Of a stretch of DNA of 8,476 nucleotides, positions 5,080 through 8,476 are shown in pieces. The DNA is from Thiomonas sp. Lineage in GTDB: Bacteria > Pseudomonadota > Gammaproteobacteria > Burkholderiales > Burkholderiaceae_C. Both the position numbers and the translations under genes were made by a program. Position 1 is the stretch's first letter. Every line of letters begins with the position of its first letter. The notes below the pieces were generated by a model. It ran no database searches, was not told where the DNA came from, and saw only the letters and a program-made list of their open reading frames with translations. Where the stretch lies: positions 1-8,476 of the forward strand of contig DAIDHU010000384.1 in the NCBI GenBank assembly GCA_027451915.1. The letters are read 5' to 3'.

Positions 5080-6432
5080 ATGGAACATGCATCGTTGCCG
5101 CGCCGGCGCCAGCGCGGGGGAAGGGCCCTGCGCATGCTCGCCTGCCTGCTGCTGGCATGGGCGAGCATGCCCGCCCATGCCGAAGCGCCCGCCCGGCCCG
5201 GTTCCGCGCCCTCGCTGGGAGAGGTGCCCTGGGTGGTGACAGCCGGCACCCGGGCCCCCGTGCAGGGAACTGTGCGCTGCGTACCGGTTGGCCGCGAGGC
5301 GCAGGGCCCCTCCGGGCAGCTCGGCGCCGCGCTGCGCGCCGACGCGACGGGCTATTGCAGCGGTACCGTGCGCTTCAGCTACGAGGCGCTGTGGTACCTG
5401 TCCGTGCTGGCGGCCGACATCGACGGGGTCGCCTGCACCTCCGCGCAGTGGTTCGTCGCCTGCCCGGTCGTGCTCGCGGTGGGCCAGTCGGCCACCGTGA
5501 CCACCGAGCTCGACGCCGGCCCCTACGCGCGCGGCACCACCGAGGTCGCGGTGGGAGGGGTGGAGCCGCCGGTGTACCAGGGGCTGGAATTCCGCACCGA
5601 GGGCGGCCTGAGGGTGTCGCAGCCGCCGGCCCTGGTCGTCTCGGGGGTGGATCGTTCCGGAGCCACGCAGCTGCGCGTGCAGGTCGACGGGCCCTCGGGC
5701 GCGCGCAACGTGCAGCTGACCGAGCAGCTGCCGCCGCTGCTGTCGGCCAGTACCGACAGCCCGGTCTGCAGCTTCGACTCCTTGCAGACGCGCCTGAGCT
5801 GCTCCTGGCCCAACATCGACCCAGGCACCACGGTCACGGTGCCCATCCAGATCTCGGCGCCCACGAGTTTCCCGACCAGCCAGGTCGAGGCCGCCTTGCA
5901 GGCCTCCTCCGACCTGGGCTCGGCCGGCGCATCGGCGTCCATCGTGGTCAGCGGCAGTCTGGTGGTCGGCGAGCAGTCGTTGAATGCGCCGGCCCGCGTG
6001 GTCATGGGCTCGACCCTGCTGGACAACGTGTCCCTGCATGTCCTGCCCGGAGCTGCCGCAAACCAGCCCCCGCCCGGAATCCCCGCGCGCTGGACCGTGC
6101 GCTTCTCGCCGGGGCTGCAGGTGCAAAGCGTCACTCCGGCGCAGGATTCGCTGGACCTGGCCTGCAGCTATGGAGCCGACACCGTCACCTGCAGCGCGCC
6201 GCACTTCGCCAACGGCGAGCCCGAGGCCGGTGCCAACGCCAGCATCCAGCTGAGCGCCGTGCAGACGGGACGGCAGACGGCCACCCTGCAGTGGGCAAGC
6301 ACCCAGGGAGCCGGCAGCAGCTCGGTGAGCGTGCAGGTGTATTGGGACGACGGCTCGCCGCCCGCGCAGGGCGCAGGCTCGGCCCCGCAGGACGCCCAGG
6401 ACGCCCAGGACGCCCAGGGTGAGCGGCGCTGA
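5080..6432 (+). CDS. Secreted protein of unknown function with three Cys-pair DUF11-like modules
   Basis: This is a 450-residue exported protein that I do not recognise as a named family. The N-terminus is a Sec signal peptide: an Arg-rich n-region (8-18), hydrophobic core MLACLLLAWASM (19-30) and an AHA-E cleavage site after residue 34. The mature part is rich in Val, Thr, Ser and Ala, like beta-sandwich domains. Its eight cysteines fall in pairs: C67/C93, C119/C128, C230/C241, C362/C371. The last three pairs are each followed by a G-x-(S/T)-(A/V)-x-(V/I)-type strand (GQSATV, GTTVTV, GANASI), as in DUF11-like repeats. The C-terminus is a QDAQDAQDAQ tail without a membrane anchor, LPXTG or PEP-CTERM signal, so it is probably periplasmic or released. 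The ATG at 5080 is chosen because GGGAG (5069-5073) lies six nt upstream and a signal peptide follows; M19 is an alternative start. Confidence 0.75.
   Translation: MEHASLPRRRQRGGRALRMLACLLLAWASMPAHAEAPARPGSAPSLGEVPWVVTAGTRAPVQGTVRCVPVGREAQGPSGQLGAALRADATGYCSGTVRFSYEALWYLSVLAADIDGVACTSAQWFVACPVVLAVGQSATVTTELDAGPYARGTTEVAVGGVEPPVYQGLEFRTEGGLRVSQPPALVVSGVDRSGATQLRVQVDGPSGARNVQLTEQLPPLLSASTDSPVCSFDSLQTRLSCSWPNIDPGTTVTVPIQISAPTSFPTSQVEAALQASSDLGSAGASASIVVSGSLVVGEQSLNAPARVVMGSTLLDNVSLHVLPGAAANQPPPGIPARWTVRFSPGLQVQSVTPAQDSLDLACSYGADTVTCSAPHFANGEPEAGANASIQLSAVQTGRQTATLQWASTQGAGSSSVSVQVYWDDGSPPAQGAGSAPQDAQDAQDAQGERR
6388..6417 (+). repeat. Tandem nine-base repeat coding QDAQDAQDAQ
   Basis: The unit GACGCCCAG occurs three times in perfect tandem (6391-6399, 6400-6408, 6409-6417), preceded by CAG at 6388-6390. 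It encodes Asp-Ala-Gln repeats at the extreme C-terminus of the secreted protein. The repeat is in frame, so slippage would change tail length by three residues without disrupting the gene. Confidence 0.85.
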
Positions 6433-6492
6433 GCGCCGCGGCCGCCTGGCGGGGGCCGCGGCGCGGGGCGCGCCGATGCGGGCGCGCGCCCC
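6433..6492. terminator. Two adjacent GC-rich hairpins between convergent genes
   Basis: Hairpin 1 pairs GCGCCGCGGCC (6433-6443) with GGCCGCGGCGC (6454-6464): eleven perfect pairs around a ten-nt loop, starting directly after the secreted-protein stop codon. Hairpin 2 pairs GGGGCGCGC (6465-6473) with GCGCGCCCC (6484-6492): nine perfect pairs, again a ten-nt loop, ending six nt before the acnA stop. They abut with no spacer. Neither has a T run on either strand, so they are more likely 3'-end-stabilising or factor-assisted terminator structures serving both converging transcripts than classical intrinsic terminators. Confidence 0.55.
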
Positions 6493-6498
6493 GGCTGC

Positions 6499-8476
<1,978 letters not shown>

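Noticed and set aside
2798..5239. A plus-strand open frame of 813 codons across the divergent region
   Set aside because: It runs antisense to the Fe-S and rubrerythrin genes and out of frame with the dehydrogenase, and its translation is Arg/Ala/Gly-rich with no family motifs. Long open shadow frames are expected in DNA this GC-rich.

Overview
The window looks like a chromosomal segment from a very GC-rich proteobacterium, most likely a betaproteobacterium of the Burkholderiales type. That placement is an inference from the strong GC bias, a tRNA with an encoded CCA end, good Shine-Dalgarno sites, and the gene types (AcnA-type aconitase, YaaA, and a rubrerythrin / Fe-S / DUF3501 set). No species call is justified.

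Layout, left to right. Positions 1-119 hold the first codons of a minus-strand gene that leaves the window; it carries an NPWW motif that I associate with the N-termini of some AAA-type ATPases. A rho-independent terminator (169-209) ends the transcript of a minus-strand tRNA-Ala(CGC) (300-375). Next comes a tightly spaced minus-strand run, 3712 down to 443: rubrerythrin, a GlpC/HdrD-like two-[4Fe-4S] CCG-domain protein, a DUF3501 protein, and the peroxide-stress protein YaaA. Gaps are 84, 32 and 22 nt and every gene has a clear Shine-Dalgarno, so this reads as one operon. A divergent intergenic region (3713-3896) separates it from a plus-strand beta-hydroxyacid dehydrogenase of the 3-hydroxyisobutyrate dehydrogenase superfamily (3897-4826). 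A 253-nt gap follows, then a plus-strand gene for a secreted protein of unknown function with three Cys-pair beta-sandwich-like modules (5080-6432). It converges on the 3' two thirds of a minus-strand aconitase acnA (6499-8476, 5' end outside the window). Two back-to-back GC-rich hairpins fill the convergent gap.

How the genes fit together. The best candidate for a functional system is the four-gene operon. Rubrerythrin reduces hydrogen peroxide at a diiron site. This one lacks the rubredoxin domain that normally feeds it electrons, and the next gene encodes a multi-cluster Fe-S electron-transfer protein that could take that role. DUF3501 is an uncharacterised family which, as I recall, travels with these two genes. 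The last gene, YaaA, is known in E. coli to lower intracellular free iron under peroxide stress. The coherent but untested reading is a peroxide- and iron-handling operon in which an Fe-S protein and perhaps DUF3501 supply electrons to a rubredoxin-less rubrerythrin. The rest of the window (dehydrogenase, aconitase, tRNA) is ordinary housekeeping or metabolism, apart from the unrecognised secreted protein.
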